Positions 8,804 to 18,331 of a stretch of DNA of 64,000 bases are shown piece by piece; the first letter of the stretch is position 1; each line of letters begins with the position of its first letter. The notes below the pieces were generated by a model. That model had not been told where the DNA came from, ran no database searches, and saw only the letters and a list, made by a program, of their open reading frames with translations. The translations under genes and the position numbers were made by a program. This DNA comes from Flavobacterium tagetis (lineage in GTDB: Bacteria > Bacteroidota > Bacteroidia > Flavobacteriales > Flavobacteriaceae): assembly GCF_016735615.1 (NCBI RefSeq), contig NZ_JAERSF010000003.1:496001-560000 (forward strand). The letters are read 5' to 3'.

Positions 8804-11800
8804 ATGAATAGTAAAAATACAAAAAGCGTCCTGCATCAAATGTGGACTGCTAAAGGAGCGGTATTGATGATTTTTATGCTTTTTCTTTCTGCCAGCACTT
8901 TCGCGCAGACGAAAAAACAAATCTCAGGAACCGTTTATGACAATACGGGTACGGTATTGCCGGGAGCTTCTATCATTGAAGTAGGAACAAAAAACGGAAC
9001 TACAACAGATTTTGATGGTAAATTTAGCCTTCAGGTAGCCGTAGGAGGTGCAATCGAAGTTTCGTTTATCGGATCAACAACACAAAAAATCCAAATTACG
9101 GGAAGCACTTCTAATGTTGAGGTGCGTCTGCAAAATGATGGATATACATTAGCAGAAGTTCAGGTAGTTTCTGTAGGTTACGGAAAAGTGAAAAAATCAG
9201 ATTTAACAGGAGCAATTTCTACAGTTGGAGCAGATGATTTAGTAAAAGGAACTATTTCTTCTACAGAGCAGGTTTTGCAAGGAAAAGTAGCGGGATTGAA
9301 TATTATTCGTCCTTCGGGAGATCCTGCTGCGGGTTCTACAATCCGTCTTCGTGGAGGAACTTCTTTAACAGCTAGCAACAGTCCGCTAATTGTTGTGGAT
9401 GGAATTGCTGGTGTTGATATTAACGTAGTTCAACCTTCAGACATTAAATCGGTTGACGTTCTTAAAGATGCTTCGGCAACTGCAATTTACGGTTCTCGTG
9501 GAGCAAATGGGGTAATCATGATTACAACAAAATCTGGAACAAAAGGAGTTTCTGTGGTTTATAGTGGATTAACAAGTGTTGGATATGTAAACGATAATTT
9601 AGATTTATTATCTGCAAACCAATGGAGAGGTTATGTTCGTCAGAACGGAATTGCTGATGCGGTTGATTACGGTGCAAATACAAACTGGCAAAAAGCAATC
9701 GAGCAAACAGCAATTTCTCAGTCTCATACTTTAAGCATCAATTCTGGAAAAGCAGACAGCGGTTTTAGAACTTCTCTTTCGTACTTAAACAACGAAGGGG
9801 TTATTAAAAAATCTGGTTTAGAGAGATTAAGCGGAAATGTTAGTGCTTACCAATTTCTTGGAGATAACAAAGAAGTAAAATTTGATATGGGATTATTTGC
9901 AAATATTGACAAATGGCACCCAATTGATTATAGAATTTTTGAAAGAGCTTACAACTTAAATCCAACAATTCCGGTTTACGATGCAAATGGAGATTTTAGT
10001 GTTGTAACAGGAAACCTTTATCAAAATCCAGTTGAGATTTTAACCAACAGAACTTTTGATAATGAAAGACACAGACTTTTAGGTTATTTTAAAACTGATG
10101 TTAAATTCTTAAATGATTTTACTGCGACAGCAAACATTTCGTTAGAGCACAATGCAGTAAAAGGAGGAACTTACAAACCATCTTATGCGGTTATGGAAGG
10201 ACAGACTGAAGGTGGTTTTGCACAAAGAACCTATGCAGAATACACAAATGCACAAGGGGAGCTTTATGTAAATTACAGCAAAATTATAGACAAGCACAAT
10301 ATTAGCGCTTTGGCTGGTTATTCTTACCTAGAAAATATCTACGAAGGTTTCGGAGCGCAAAGAGGCGGATTTGTAACAGATGCTTTCAGCTACAACAATT
10401 TAGGAGCTGGTTACAACTATCGTTTAAGCGATGTGTATTCATACAAAGGAAAATCAAATTTAGTTTCTTTTTATGCTCGTGCTAACTACGGTTATGATGG
10501 TAAATATTTATTGACAGCAACAGTAAGACGTGACGGATCTAGCCGTTTTGGAGAAAACAATAAATGGGGAACTTTCCCGTCTGCTTCTGCTGCGTGGAGA
10601 GTTTCTAACGAAGAATTTATGGAATCTTCAAAAGGATGGTTAGACAATTTAAAATTAAGAGTAGGTTGGGGGATTACTGGAAACCAAGACGGAATTGGCG
10701 AGTACAAATCGCTTTCTATCTTAGGAGTTGGAAACGACAGTTATTACGATCCAGTTACAAAAACTTGGAGTTTGGCTTATTCTCCAAAACAAAACCCAAA
10801 TCCTGATTTGAAATGGGAGTCTACAGAACAAATTAACGTTGGTTTCGATTTTGGTCTTTTCAATAGAATTACAGGATCTTTTGAATGGTATTCTAAAACA
10901 ACAAAAGATTTATTATATACTTACGAAGTGCCTCAGCCTCCATATTTAGTAGGAACTATGTTGGCAAACGTTGGTGAAATGTCAAACAAAGGAGTAGAGT
11001 TAACTTTGAATGCTGACATTATAAGAGGAGAAAAATTCAATTGGAATGCTAATTTAACTCTTGGGCACAACGTTCAGAAAATTGAAAAACTTTCAAATCC
11101 AACTTATAAAACAGATGTTATCTACAGCGGATCGCTTCATGGCTTAGCTGGTATGTCTGGGCAATATTCTCAAATTATTGCCGAAGGATATCCTGTTGGA
11201 ACTTTCTGGGGATTCAGAAACGCAGGTTTAGATGCTAATGGAAAAATACAGTATTACAACGCTGCAGGACAAGTAGTAGAGGAAAGCGCTTTGGTTGATG
11301 CAGACAAAACGGATTTAGGAAACATTCAGCCAGATTTGACATTAGGTATCGGAATGAATTTTACTTACGGAAATTTTGATCTTGGATTTTCAGGTTACGG
11401 AATGTTTGGACAAAAAGCTTTGAACGCAACAAACATGATGTTGAACGATCCAACTAGATTGCCAGCTTATAATGTGCCAGATTCTTTCTTAAGCAGTGGC
11501 ATTACATCTGCGCCTAAGTATTCTGATTACTGGATCGAAGATGCTTCTTTCTTTAGACTTCAGACATTAACTTTTGGTTACACTTTACCATTGAAATACA
11601 AAAAATCGAAAGTTAGAATGTATGTAATGGGCGAAAACTTATTTGTAATTACAGGTTACAAAGGTGTAGATCCAGAGATTGGTTTAAATGCTCAGGATGG
11701 AATCGGTCAGACTGGAGTAATGGATCAAACTGGTTTGGCAGCTCCTGGAATTGATAGATACAACAATTATCCTCGACCAACTACTATTTCTGTTGGATTA

Positions 11801-11821
11801 AATTTTACGCTGAATAACTAA
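8804..11821 (+). CDS. SusC/RagA-family TonB-dependent outer membrane glycan transporter
   Basis: 1005 residues. A signal peptide ends at STFAQ; residues about 37-115 form the carboxypeptidase-regulatory-like domain (ISGTVYDNTGTVLPGASI); then comes the plug domain (GKVAGLNIIRPSGDPAAGST, IRLRGGTSL, ASATAIYGSRGANGVIMITT), and a 22-strand barrel ends in ISVGLNFTLNN. It imports oligosaccharides across the outer membrane using TonB energy and pairs with the SusD protein encoded 28 bases downstream. The start ATG 8804 places the signal peptide after a 20-residue basic N-region, common for flavobacterial SusC. Confidence 0.95.
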   Translation: MNSKNTKSVLHQMWTAKGAVLMIFMLFLSASTFAQTKKQISGTVYDNTGTVLPGASIIEVGTKNGTTTDFDGKFSLQVAVGGAIEVSFIGSTTQKIQITGSTSNVEVRLQNDGYTLAEVQVVSVGYGKVKKSDLTGAISTVGADDLVKGTISSTEQVLQGKVAGLNIIRPSGDPAAGSTIRLRGGTSLTASNSPLIVVDGIAGVDINVVQPSDIKSVDVLKDASATAIYGSRGANGVIMITTKSGTKGVSVVYSGLTSVGYVNDNLDLLSANQWRGYVRQNGIADAVDYGANTNWQKAIEQTAISQSHTLSINSGKADSGFRTSLSYLNNEGVIKKSGLERLSGNVSAYQFLGDNKEVKFDMGLFANIDKWHPIDYRIFERAYNLNPTIPVYDANGDFSVVTGNLYQNPVEILTNRTFDNERHRLLGYFKTDVKFLNDFTATANISLEHNAVKGGTYKPSYAVMEGQTEGGFAQRTYAEYTNAQGELYVNYSKIIDKHNISALAGYSYLENIYEGFGAQRGGFVTDAFSYNNLGAGYNYRLSDVYSYKGKSNLVSFYARANYGYDGKYLLTATVRRDGSSRFGENNKWGTFPSASAAWRVSNEEFMESSKGWLDNLKLRVGWGITGNQDGIGEYKSLSILGVGNDSYYDPVTKTWSLAYSPKQNPNPDLKWESTEQINVGFDFGLFNRITGSFEWYSKTTKDLLYTYEVPQPPYLVGTMLANVGEMSNKGVELTLNADIIRGEKFNWNANLTLGHNVQKIEKLSNPTYKTDVIYSGSLHGLAGMSGQYSQIIAEGYPVGTFWGFRNAGLDANGKIQYYNAAGQVVEESALVDADKTDLGNIQPDLTLGIGMNFTYGNFDLGFSGYGMFGQKALNATNMMLNDPTRLPAYNVPDSFLSSGITSAPKYSDYWIEDASFFRLQTLTFGYTLPLKYKKSKVRMYVMGENLFVITGYKGVDPEIGLNAQDGIGQTGVMDQTGLAAPGIDRYNNYPRPTTISVGLNFTLNN

Positions 11822-11849
11822 GCGAATTGATAACCAAAAAATATTAACA

Positions 11850-13361
11850 ATGAAAATCAAAATAACAGCAGCAATACTTTTAAGCATGCTTTTTACAGTA
11901 TCTTGTACTGATTTGGACGAGCAGCTGTATGATCAGGTAGAAGATGGAAATTTCGGAAATACAACCAAAGAAGTTGATGCGCTGGTAGGTGGGGCTTATT
12001 CTTCTTTAAGAGGATTCTCCGATGCAATCTCTAATAATTTTCCAACTTGCGAATATGTTTTCTTTTTGAATGAAGTAGTTTCAGACGAAGCTACAATTCC
12101 GACAAGAGGTACAAACTGGTACGATGGAGGACAATACCAAGATGCGCAAAAACATACTTGGAAATCAGATAATAGAATGATTCTTTCGGCTTGGCGTTAC
12201 AACTATACCGGAATCGCTAAAATCAACGCAATTATCTACCAAATCAATAAATCATCTCTTAGTGATAAATCGAAAGAACCGATTTTTGCCGAATTAAAAG
12301 CGCTTAGAGCCTATTACTATTACAATCTTTTAGATCTATTCGGAAATGTGCCAATTGTAACCAATTTTGAAGATACAGATCTTCCGACAAATTCAACAAG
12401 AAAACAAGTGTATGATTTTGTTGAAAAAGAATTGACAGATGCTCTTCCATATTTAAATCCAAATGTGGTGTATTCTAAGATGACTAAAAATGTTGCATAT
12501 TCTATTTTGGCTAGATTGTATCTTAATTCAGAAGCGTTTATCGGTCAGCCACGTTGGCAAGACTGTATCAATATGTGCCAAAAGGTTACAGGATACAGTT
12601 TGACACCAGATTTCTTTTCGAATTTCGTAACAGAAAATCAGACTTCGCCAGAAATTATTTTTGCGATTCCTTACGATTCAAAAGCAGGAACAGTTGGAAA
12701 TTACATGAATTCAATGTCTTGCCATTACAGTCAAAATCTAGCTATTTCTGCAATCCCAAATAATTATCCTTGGAGTGCAAACGGAATGTGTGCACAGCCA
12801 GGAGTTTATTCTTCTTTTGCAGATACAGACAAGAGAAAAAAATGTATGCTAGAAGGCGATCAGATCAATCTTGCAACAGGAAGTGTCATTATTATGGGTA
12901 ATGGAGATCCTCTTACTTATACAGAGAACCTAACAAGTCTTGAAGATGCAAAAGAAAATGAAGGTGTTCGTTTACATAAATACGAAATGAAAGCAGGAGA
13001 ACAATGGGAGCGTGATCACGATTTTGTCTTAATTCGTTACTCAGAAATCTTAATGATGCAGGCAGAATGTTACGTTCGTTTAGGTTCGCCAGATTTAGCT
13101 AGACCATTTGTACAGCAAGTTGCGTCTCGTGCAGGTGAAGAATTGCCAACAACAATTGACCTTAAATTTATTGATCAAGAGTTATTGAAAGAATTCACAT
13201 TTGAAGGAAGAAGAAGAACAGACAACATTCGCTTTGGAACATTCTTCGAGCCATGGTGGTCAAAAGGCACAACGGAAAAATACAGAGCAATTTTCCCAAT
13301 TCCGAGTACTGTTTTAACTACTAATAAAAATCTAAAACAAAATCCTGGGTATCCAAATTAG
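11850..13361 (+). CDS. SusD/RagB-family glycan-binding lipoprotein
   Basis: 503 residues with lipobox TVSC and the typical start CTDLDEQLYDQ. The body has the SusD TPR-like features, such as YYYNLLDLFGNVPIV and ARLYLNSEAFIGQP, and the C-terminal signature RYSEILMMQAE...EFTFEGRRRTDNIRFG. It caps the SusC barrel at the cell surface and captures the oligosaccharide. It is followed by a hairpin at 13371-13416 before the glycosidase genes. Confidence 0.95.
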   Translation: MKIKITAAILLSMLFTVSCTDLDEQLYDQVEDGNFGNTTKEVDALVGGAYSSLRGFSDAISNNFPTCEYVFFLNEVVSDEATIPTRGTNWYDGGQYQDAQKHTWKSDNRMILSAWRYNYTGIAKINAIIYQINKSSLSDKSKEPIFAELKALRAYYYYNLLDLFGNVPIVTNFEDTDLPTNSTRKQVYDFVEKELTDALPYLNPNVVYSKMTKNVAYSILARLYLNSEAFIGQPRWQDCINMCQKVTGYSLTPDFFSNFVTENQTSPEIIFAIPYDSKAGTVGNYMNSMSCHYSQNLAISAIPNNYPWSANGMCAQPGVYSSFADTDKRKKCMLEGDQINLATGSVIIMGNGDPLTYTENLTSLEDAKENEGVRLHKYEMKAGEQWERDHDFVLIRYSEILMMQAECYVRLGSPDLARPFVQQVASRAGEELPTTIDLKFIDQELLKEFTFEGRRRTDNIRFGTFFEPWWSKGTTEKYRAIFPIPSTVLTTNKNLKQNPGYPN

Positions 13362-13370
13362 GTTACTAGA

Positions 13371-13416
13371 ATGTCAGTCTTCCATGTTGGTTAGTCGTGG
13401 AAGGCTGGCATGTTTT
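13371..13416 (+). terminator. Hairpin between susD and the glycosidase genes
   Basis: A 14-base stem with two G-U pairs (13371-13384 with 13398-13411, 13-base loop) ends in GTTTT. It lies right after the SusD stop inside the PUL and may lower expression of the downstream enzymes relative to SusC/SusD. Confidence 0.6.
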
Positions 13417-13440
13417 AAGAAGTTACTAAAGATTTTTTTT

Positions 13441-13515
13441 AGCCACAGATTAAATGATTTTCACAGATTATTTTTTAATAAAAATCCTTTTTAATCTTTT
13501 TAATCTGTGGCAAAA
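13441..13515. repeat. Inverted repeat (GCCACAGATTAA type) in the PUL
   Basis: AGCCACAGATTA at 13441-13452 pairs with TAATCTGTGGC at 13501-13511, with further partial copies of CACAGATTA and TTTTTAATC inside. It is followed by an A run. This looks like one member of the genome's dispersed palindromic repeats. Confidence 0.65.
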
Positions 13516-13552
13516 AAAATAATCACGAGTTCTAAATAAATATTATCTCAAT

Positions 13553-14797
13553 ATGAAAAGATATATCACATCGTTGGTTTTTGGTTTGATGAGTATTGCG
13601 ATGGTTGCTGGATGCAGCAGCGATGACAAAGGTTCAGACAAACCAGTAGAACCAGAGAAAACAAACCCTGTTGCGATTGAGAAAACCAATAGCACGAAGA
13701 TTTATATGCACTATATGCCGTGGTTTGAAACCAACGAAAGTAGTGCCGATAAAAAATGGGGATATCACTGGACAATGGCAAACAAAAATCCGAACAACGT
13801 AGGAGCAAACGGCCGAAGAGAAATTGCATCGTACTATTATCCGCTGATTGGACCGTATCACTCAGGAGATAAAAATGTGATCGAAAATCATTTATTATTG
13901 ATGAAATATTCAGGAATTGATGGAATTCTGATTGATTGGTACGGCACTTACGACGTAAATGATTACGGAATGATCAAAGAAAATACAGATCAGCTTATTG
14001 AAATGCTGGATAAAGTAGGTTTAGAATATGCCATTGTATACGAAGATCGATTCTTGACAAATGTTGTGAATGCAGGAAAAGCAATTTCGGTAACCGGTGC
14101 AGCAAAAACAGATTTGGCTTATGTAGAAAAGAATTATTTTTTTGATGCTAATTATATTAAGATTAATGGTAAACCGCTGTTAATGAATTTTGGACCAATT
14201 GTTCTACAGACCCCCGCTGAATGGACAAATGTCTTTAATACTTTAACAGCAAAACCTACTTTCTTGACACTTTGGGATCACTCTTCAATGGCAGGAGAAA
14301 ATGCTTCAGGAGAATATGCTTGGGTTTACAAAGACAATAGTTATTTGACGAATTTTTATACCAATACAAAACCAAAATTGAGTGTTGCAATGGGAAGTGC
14401 TTATCCAGGTTTTAAAGATTTTTATGCAGCAGGCGGAGGTGGAGCAGCAATTGGATGGACAATCGAACATAACAATGGAGTGACACTTGATGAAACTTTG
14501 ACTTTAGCAAAAAACGCCAATGTAAATTATCTGCAGCTGATTACATGGAATGATTTCGGAGAGGGAACTATGATTGAACCAACAGTTGAATTTGGATATT
14601 CTTTTATCGAAAAAATCAAAACTTTTGCCGGAGTAAAAAATACTGAAAGCGTATTTCCAGATATCAGCAAATTGTATGATTTACGCGTACAGAAAAAAGG
14701 AAATGTCGAAATCCAGAAAAAACTCGACCAAGCGTTTAATTATTTTGTTTCGATGCAGCCAGCAAAAGCAAAACAAGTAATAAGCGAAATAAAATAG
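13553..14797 (+). CDS. Glycoside hydrolase, GH71/GH99-like, lipoprotein
   Basis: 414 residues with lipobox VAGC followed by SSDDKGSD, so probably surface-anchored. The (beta/alpha)8-type domain begins with IYMHYMPWFE, typical of the GH71/99-like group, and contains GIDGILIDWYG and the late motif ITWNDFGEGTMIEPT, where the conserved Glu residues sit. GH99 enzymes are endo-alpha-mannosidases or mannanases and GH71 enzymes are alpha-1,3-glucanases; this divergent group is not safely assigned to either. Paired with a SusB-like GH97, it probably makes an endo cut in an alpha-linked glycan at the surface. Confidence 0.8.
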   Translation: MKRYITSLVFGLMSIAMVAGCSSDDKGSDKPVEPEKTNPVAIEKTNSTKIYMHYMPWFETNESSADKKWGYHWTMANKNPNNVGANGRREIASYYYPLIGPYHSGDKNVIENHLLLMKYSGIDGILIDWYGTYDVNDYGMIKENTDQLIEMLDKVGLEYAIVYEDRFLTNVVNAGKAISVTGAAKTDLAYVEKNYFFDANYIKINGKPLLMNFGPIVLQTPAEWTNVFNTLTAKPTFLTLWDHSSMAGENASGEYAWVYKDNSYLTNFYTNTKPKLSVAMGSAYPGFKDFYAAGGGGAAIGWTIEHNNGVTLDETLTLAKNANVNYLQLITWNDFGEGTMIEPTVEFGYSFIEKIKTFAGVKNTESVFPDISKLYDLRVQKKGNVEIQKKLDQAFNYFVSMQPAKAKQVISEIK

Positions 14798-14822
14798 AGC
14801 TGTAATTAATACAATTTAAATA

Positions 14823-16841
14823 ATGAAAAACAGAAAATATAGATACTGTCTCGTGGCTTTTGCATCGATGCTGATTATGGCCTGCAGTACTAAAAAAACG
14901 TATAAAATCAGTTCTCCAGAAAAAATCTCTGAATTAACGTTTGAATTAACTCCTTCAGGACAGCCGCAATACAGTTTTTCTTCTAACGGAAAATCGGTTA
15001 TTGAACCGTCTCTTATGGGATTTGAATTTCAAGGTTTAGCTAAAATGACAGATGGTTTTGAAGTCGTTTCTACAGAAGAAAAATCGGCAGATGAAACTTG
15101 GGAACAGCCTTGGGGCGAATTTAAAAAAGTGAGAGATCATCATAACGAACTGATTGTTCATTTAAAAGAAGCAAAAGGCGAGGAGCGCTTGGTTGATATC
15201 ATTTTTAGGGTTTTTGACGATGGTGTCGGATTTCGTTATGAATTTCCAAAACAACCTCATTTAGGAAAAGTGAAAATCTCCAATGAAGTAACGCAATTTA
15301 CTTTTAAAGATAATAACGAAGTTTGGTGGATTCCGGTTCACCGTGAAAACAGTTATTATGAAAGTGAATACCGCAAGACGTTAATGAGTAAAACAGATAC
15401 AATTAATACTCCGGCAACTTTTGAAACCAAAGACAAATTGTATGTAGCCATTCACGAAGCTAACTTGACAGATTTTGCTTCAATGACGCTTTTAAAAACT
15501 ACAGACAAACAATACAAAAGTGATTTAGTACCGTGGGCAGATGGTGTAAAAGTATATACCGAAACACCTTTTAAAACGCCTTGGAGAACTATTGTAGTTG
15601 GTAAAACTCCTGGAGATGTAGCAACTTCTACAATTATGCTGAATCTGAATGAGCCTTCAAAAATAGAAGACTTATCTTGGATCACTCCATCAAAATATAT
15701 TGGAATCTGGTGGGGAATGCATTTAGAAAAATACACTTGGGGACAAGGTCCAAAACATGGAGCAACAACCAAAAACACAAAAGAATATATTGATTTTGCT
15801 GCGAAAAATGGTTTCGACGGAGTTTTGGTAGAAGGCTGGAACGAAGGCTGGGACGGCGATTGGACTGCTGACGGTTCTGCGTTTAGTTTCGTAAAAGCCT
15901 ATCCAGATTTTAATTTGGAAGAAATCACTAAATACGCAGCCATTAAAAATGTTCGTTTAATTGGACATCATGAAACGGCTGGAGCAACTAAAAATTATGA
16001 AAGCCAATTGGAAGATGCATTCAAATTGTATCAGAAAATGGGAGTAAACTCGGTTAAAACGGGTTACGTAAACAAATATTTGGACAAAAAAGAATGGCAT
16101 GACAGCCAGTACGGAGCACGTCATTACAGAAAAGTAATCGAAACAGCCGCTAAATATCATATCATGATTGATAACCACGAACCAATGAAAGGAACGGGTT
16201 TACAGCGTACTTATCCAAACTTTATGTCACAAGAGGGTGGAAGAGGGCAAGAATACAATGCATGGTCTGTAGATGGAGGAAATACGCCAGAGCATTTAAC
16301 GACTTTGCCTTTTACAAGAATGCTTTCTGGTCCATTTGATTACACACCCGGAAACTTCAATTTTGATTATAAAACGCCATCTGGAGCAAAAGTTCAGACT
16401 ACGTTGGCAAATCAATTGGCATTGTATGTTATTATTTTCAGTCCCTTGCAAATGGCTTCAGATTTGCCTGAAAATTACGAAGGAAAGCCAGAGTTTCAAT
16501 TCGTAAAAGATGTTCCGTGCACTTGGTCTGATACTAAAGTTTTAGATTCTAAAATTGGAGAATACACTACGATTGCCCGCAAAGATTGGGATGAGAAGAA
16601 TTGGTATTTAGGTTCAATTACCAATAGAAATGCAAGAGACTTAAAAGTAGCCTTATCATTTTTAGACAAAGGCAAAGAATACGAAGCAGAAATCTATGCA
16701 GACGGAGCTGGAGCAAATTATAAAACCAATCCGTATCCAGTTGCAATCTCTAAACAAAAAGTTAACAGCAAAACCATTTTAAATATCAAATTGGCAGCTG
16801 GTGGAGGAACAGCAGTAAAATTCTCTCCAATCGAAAAATAA
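14823..16841 (+). CDS. GH97 family alpha-glycosidase (SusB-type, inverting)
   Basis: 672 residues with lipobox IMAC. An N-terminal beta-sandwich (to about residue 285) precedes a (beta/alpha)8 barrel and a C-terminal beta domain. The three glutamates of SusB-type enzymes are present: E384 in GHHETAG, E453 in DNHEPMKGTGL, and E471 in MSQEGGRGQEY. In place of the Asp nucleophile of retaining GH97 alpha-galactosidases there is VKTGYVN. This points to an inverting alpha-glucosidase, releasing glucose in the periplasm from imported oligosaccharides. The family's usual length is 640-740. It is the last PUL gene, 25 bases after the GH71/99-like gene, and is followed by a terminator. Confidence 0.88.
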   Translation: MKNRKYRYCLVAFASMLIMACSTKKTYKISSPEKISELTFELTPSGQPQYSFSSNGKSVIEPSLMGFEFQGLAKMTDGFEVVSTEEKSADETWEQPWGEFKKVRDHHNELIVHLKEAKGEERLVDIIFRVFDDGVGFRYEFPKQPHLGKVKISNEVTQFTFKDNNEVWWIPVHRENSYYESEYRKTLMSKTDTINTPATFETKDKLYVAIHEANLTDFASMTLLKTTDKQYKSDLVPWADGVKVYTETPFKTPWRTIVVGKTPGDVATSTIMLNLNEPSKIEDLSWITPSKYIGIWWGMHLEKYTWGQGPKHGATTKNTKEYIDFAAKNGFDGVLVEGWNEGWDGDWTADGSAFSFVKAYPDFNLEEITKYAAIKNVRLIGHHETAGATKNYESQLEDAFKLYQKMGVNSVKTGYVNKYLDKKEWHDSQYGARHYRKVIETAAKYHIMIDNHEPMKGTGLQRTYPNFMSQEGGRGQEYNAWSVDGGNTPEHLTTLPFTRMLSGPFDYTPGNFNFDYKTPSGAKVQTTLANQLALYVIIFSPLQMASDLPENYEGKPEFQFVKDVPCTWSDTKVLDSKIGEYTTIARKDWDEKNWYLGSITNRNARDLKVALSFLDKGKEYEAEIYADGAGANYKTNPYPVAISKQKVNSKTILNIKLAAGGGTAVKFSPIEK

Positions 16842-16890
16842 ATATTAGTTAAGTTTTATTTTGAGTTAAGTTAAGTTTAAGTTTGGCAAT

Positions 16891-16928
16891 AAACCCGATA
16901 GCTGGAGAGCTGTCGGGTTTGTTTTTTT
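16891..16928 (+). terminator. Intrinsic terminator at the end of the PUL
   Basis: A 12-base stem (16892-16903 with 16908-16919, one G-U pair, loop GGAG) is followed by a T-rich tail. The stem is a variant of the CCCGATAGCTATCGGG palindrome also seen at 42899. Confidence 0.85.
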
Positions 16929-16968
16929 GTTTCAAGTTTCAGGTTTGAGAAATTTTGAGTGTAATTTT

Positions 16969-17240
16969 ACCGCAAAGTTCGCAAAGCTTTTTGATGAAAT
17001 TTTAATCTCGCAAAGACGCGAAGTCGCAAAGTATATATAAAAAACTTTGCGACTTCACGTCTTTGCGAGAATATTTTGTTTAGCTAAAAAACTTTATGAT
17101 CTTAAAAATGAATTTTAAGTATATTTTAAACACAAAGTTCGCAAAGCTTTGTATAAAACCTTTGCGAACTTTGCGTAAATCTTTGCGTTCTTTGCGGTTA
17201 AAAAAAAACTTAGAACCTTAGCATCTCAGCACCTTAGCAC
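16969..17240. repeat. TTTGCG-type nested inverted repeats and a TTAG series
   Basis: An outer pair (ACCGCAAAG at 16969 and CTTTGCGGT ending at 17198) encloses an inner long hairpin. In this, TCTCGCAAAGACG...GTCGCAAAGT (about 17006-17031) pairs with ACTTTGCGAC...CGTCTTTGCGAGA (about 17044-17070). A cttagaac/cttagcat/ctcagcac series closes it at 17208-17240. It lies between convergent genes. The same TTTGCG unit recurs near 38790 and 51090. Confidence 0.75.
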
Positions 17241-17242
17241 CT

Positions 17243-18157
17243 TTACTTAGTAACTTTAACATGCTTTCCAAAAGTATACACTGCAGTTATCGTTGGTCCA
17301 TTATATCCCCATTTTAAGAAACCATTTAATCGTTCTTGAACAGTATCTACCCTAAAGTTTAAACCAGTATAGCCAGCTGTAAGGCTAAAGTTGTCTACAA
17401 CATTATATAAAACCGATAAATTGTAACTTATGATTCGCCCATCGGTTTCGTCAATTTTTACTGCCAGATAATTTACGTTAGCATATAAACCCCAGCGTTT
17501 TCCAAGAACAAATTCTCCCCATATTCCAACATCTGGCAATGGAGCTGTAAAGTCAAAAGTATCATGATATTCTACACTTTGTGTATTGGCATTTAATTTT
17601 AGACCTAAATCTGCAAAAAGAACATGCGCACCAATTAATAAACCAGCTTGATATTTAGGTTTCGATAAAATAGCATAACCATAGGCAATTCTAGCAATCT
17701 GAACATTAAAAGTACCACGAACACTTCCATTCAATGGATAAGTATGGTCTCCGAAATTTATATCTCTTTGCAACGTTTTTGTTGCAGTTCTATCTAGTAC
17801 AAAATATTCAAAACCTAATCGAGATCTTTTAGAAATACGCCAGTCAAATGTTCCTAAAAAGGATACGGTCGATTTAGAAAAGCCTAGATCATTTTCAAGA
17901 TCTATTTCGGTTCCTATATTTCCGTTATTGCCTTCAACTTTAACGACAGTATTATTTACAGGAAAAAAACCACCGGCAGAAACTTTAAATTTTCTATTGT
18001 GCCAGGGCAGATCCTCTACACTATTATCTTGAAAGTCGTCTGTTTCAGTTTTTAGAGTTGTTGTTAAGTCTTCGTCTTTTGCGGTTTCAGCAACAGTCTG
18101 AGCGTTTAGCGGAATCCAAAGGAGCATCATTACCAAAAAAATAAATAATTGTTTCAT
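17243..18157 (-). CDS. Outer membrane beta-barrel protein
   Basis: 304 residues. ATG 18157 is preferred because it gives a clean signal peptide (MKQLFIFLVMMLLWIPLNAQ); the longer frame starts at TTG 18187. After an acidic linker (DEDLTTTLKTETDDFQDN) the sequence alternates in amphipathic strands (FKVSAGGFFPVNNTVVKV, FEYFVLDRT, LTAGYTGLNFRV) and ends with ITAVYTFGKHVKVTK, typical of an eight-stranded OmpA/OmpW-like barrel. No peptidoglycan-binding domain is present. The function is unknown; it is a single gene facing a repeat-rich spacer. Confidence 0.75.
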   Translation of the reverse strand: MKQLFIFLVMMLLWIPLNAQTVAETAKDEDLTTTLKTETDDFQDNSVEDLPWHNRKFKVSAGGFFPVNNTVVKVEGNNGNIGTEIDLENDLGFSKSTVSFLGTFDWRISKRSRLGFEYFVLDRTATKTLQRDINFGDHTYPLNGSVRGTFNVQIARIAYGYAILSKPKYQAGLLIGAHVLFADLGLKLNANTQSVEYHDTFDFTAPLPDVGIWGEFVLGKRWGLYANVNYLAVKIDETDGRIISYNLSVLYNVVDNFSLTAGYTGLNFRVDTVQERLNGFLKWGYNGPTITAVYTFGKHVKVTK

Positions 18158-18297
18158 CAGAGTAATTTTTAAGTTTTTATTAGGCAATATTTAACATTTA
18201 AAGTTAGTAAAAATAATCGTTCATTTTTGTTTTTATAGCTGAATTATTTTTATAAATAACTTGTATATCAATAAAATAAGGATTTTGCGAAATAATA

Positions 18298-18327
18298 GTT
18301 GACATGTCACTCTTTTTTGTAATTTTG
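18298..18327 (+). promoter_or_regulatory. marR promoter with overlapping palindromic operator
   Basis: TTG (18299-18301) and TAATTTTG (18320-18327) are 18 bases apart, an excellent Bacteroidota promoter. The perfect palindrome TGACATGTCA (18300-18309) overlaps the -33 element. A related palindrome lies before the MATE gene at 18828-18841, so the MarR protein probably represses both. Confidence 0.65.
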
Positions 18328-18331
18328 CATC

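Noticed and set aside
13566..13861. Minus-strand ORFs opposite the GH71/99-like gene
   Set aside because: They lie fully antisense to a well-supported lipoprotein enzyme gene and encode no recognisable domain.
15452..15778. 108-codon minus-strand ORF inside the GH97 gene
   Set aside because: It is antisense to the core of a clear GH97 gene, with no motif of its own.
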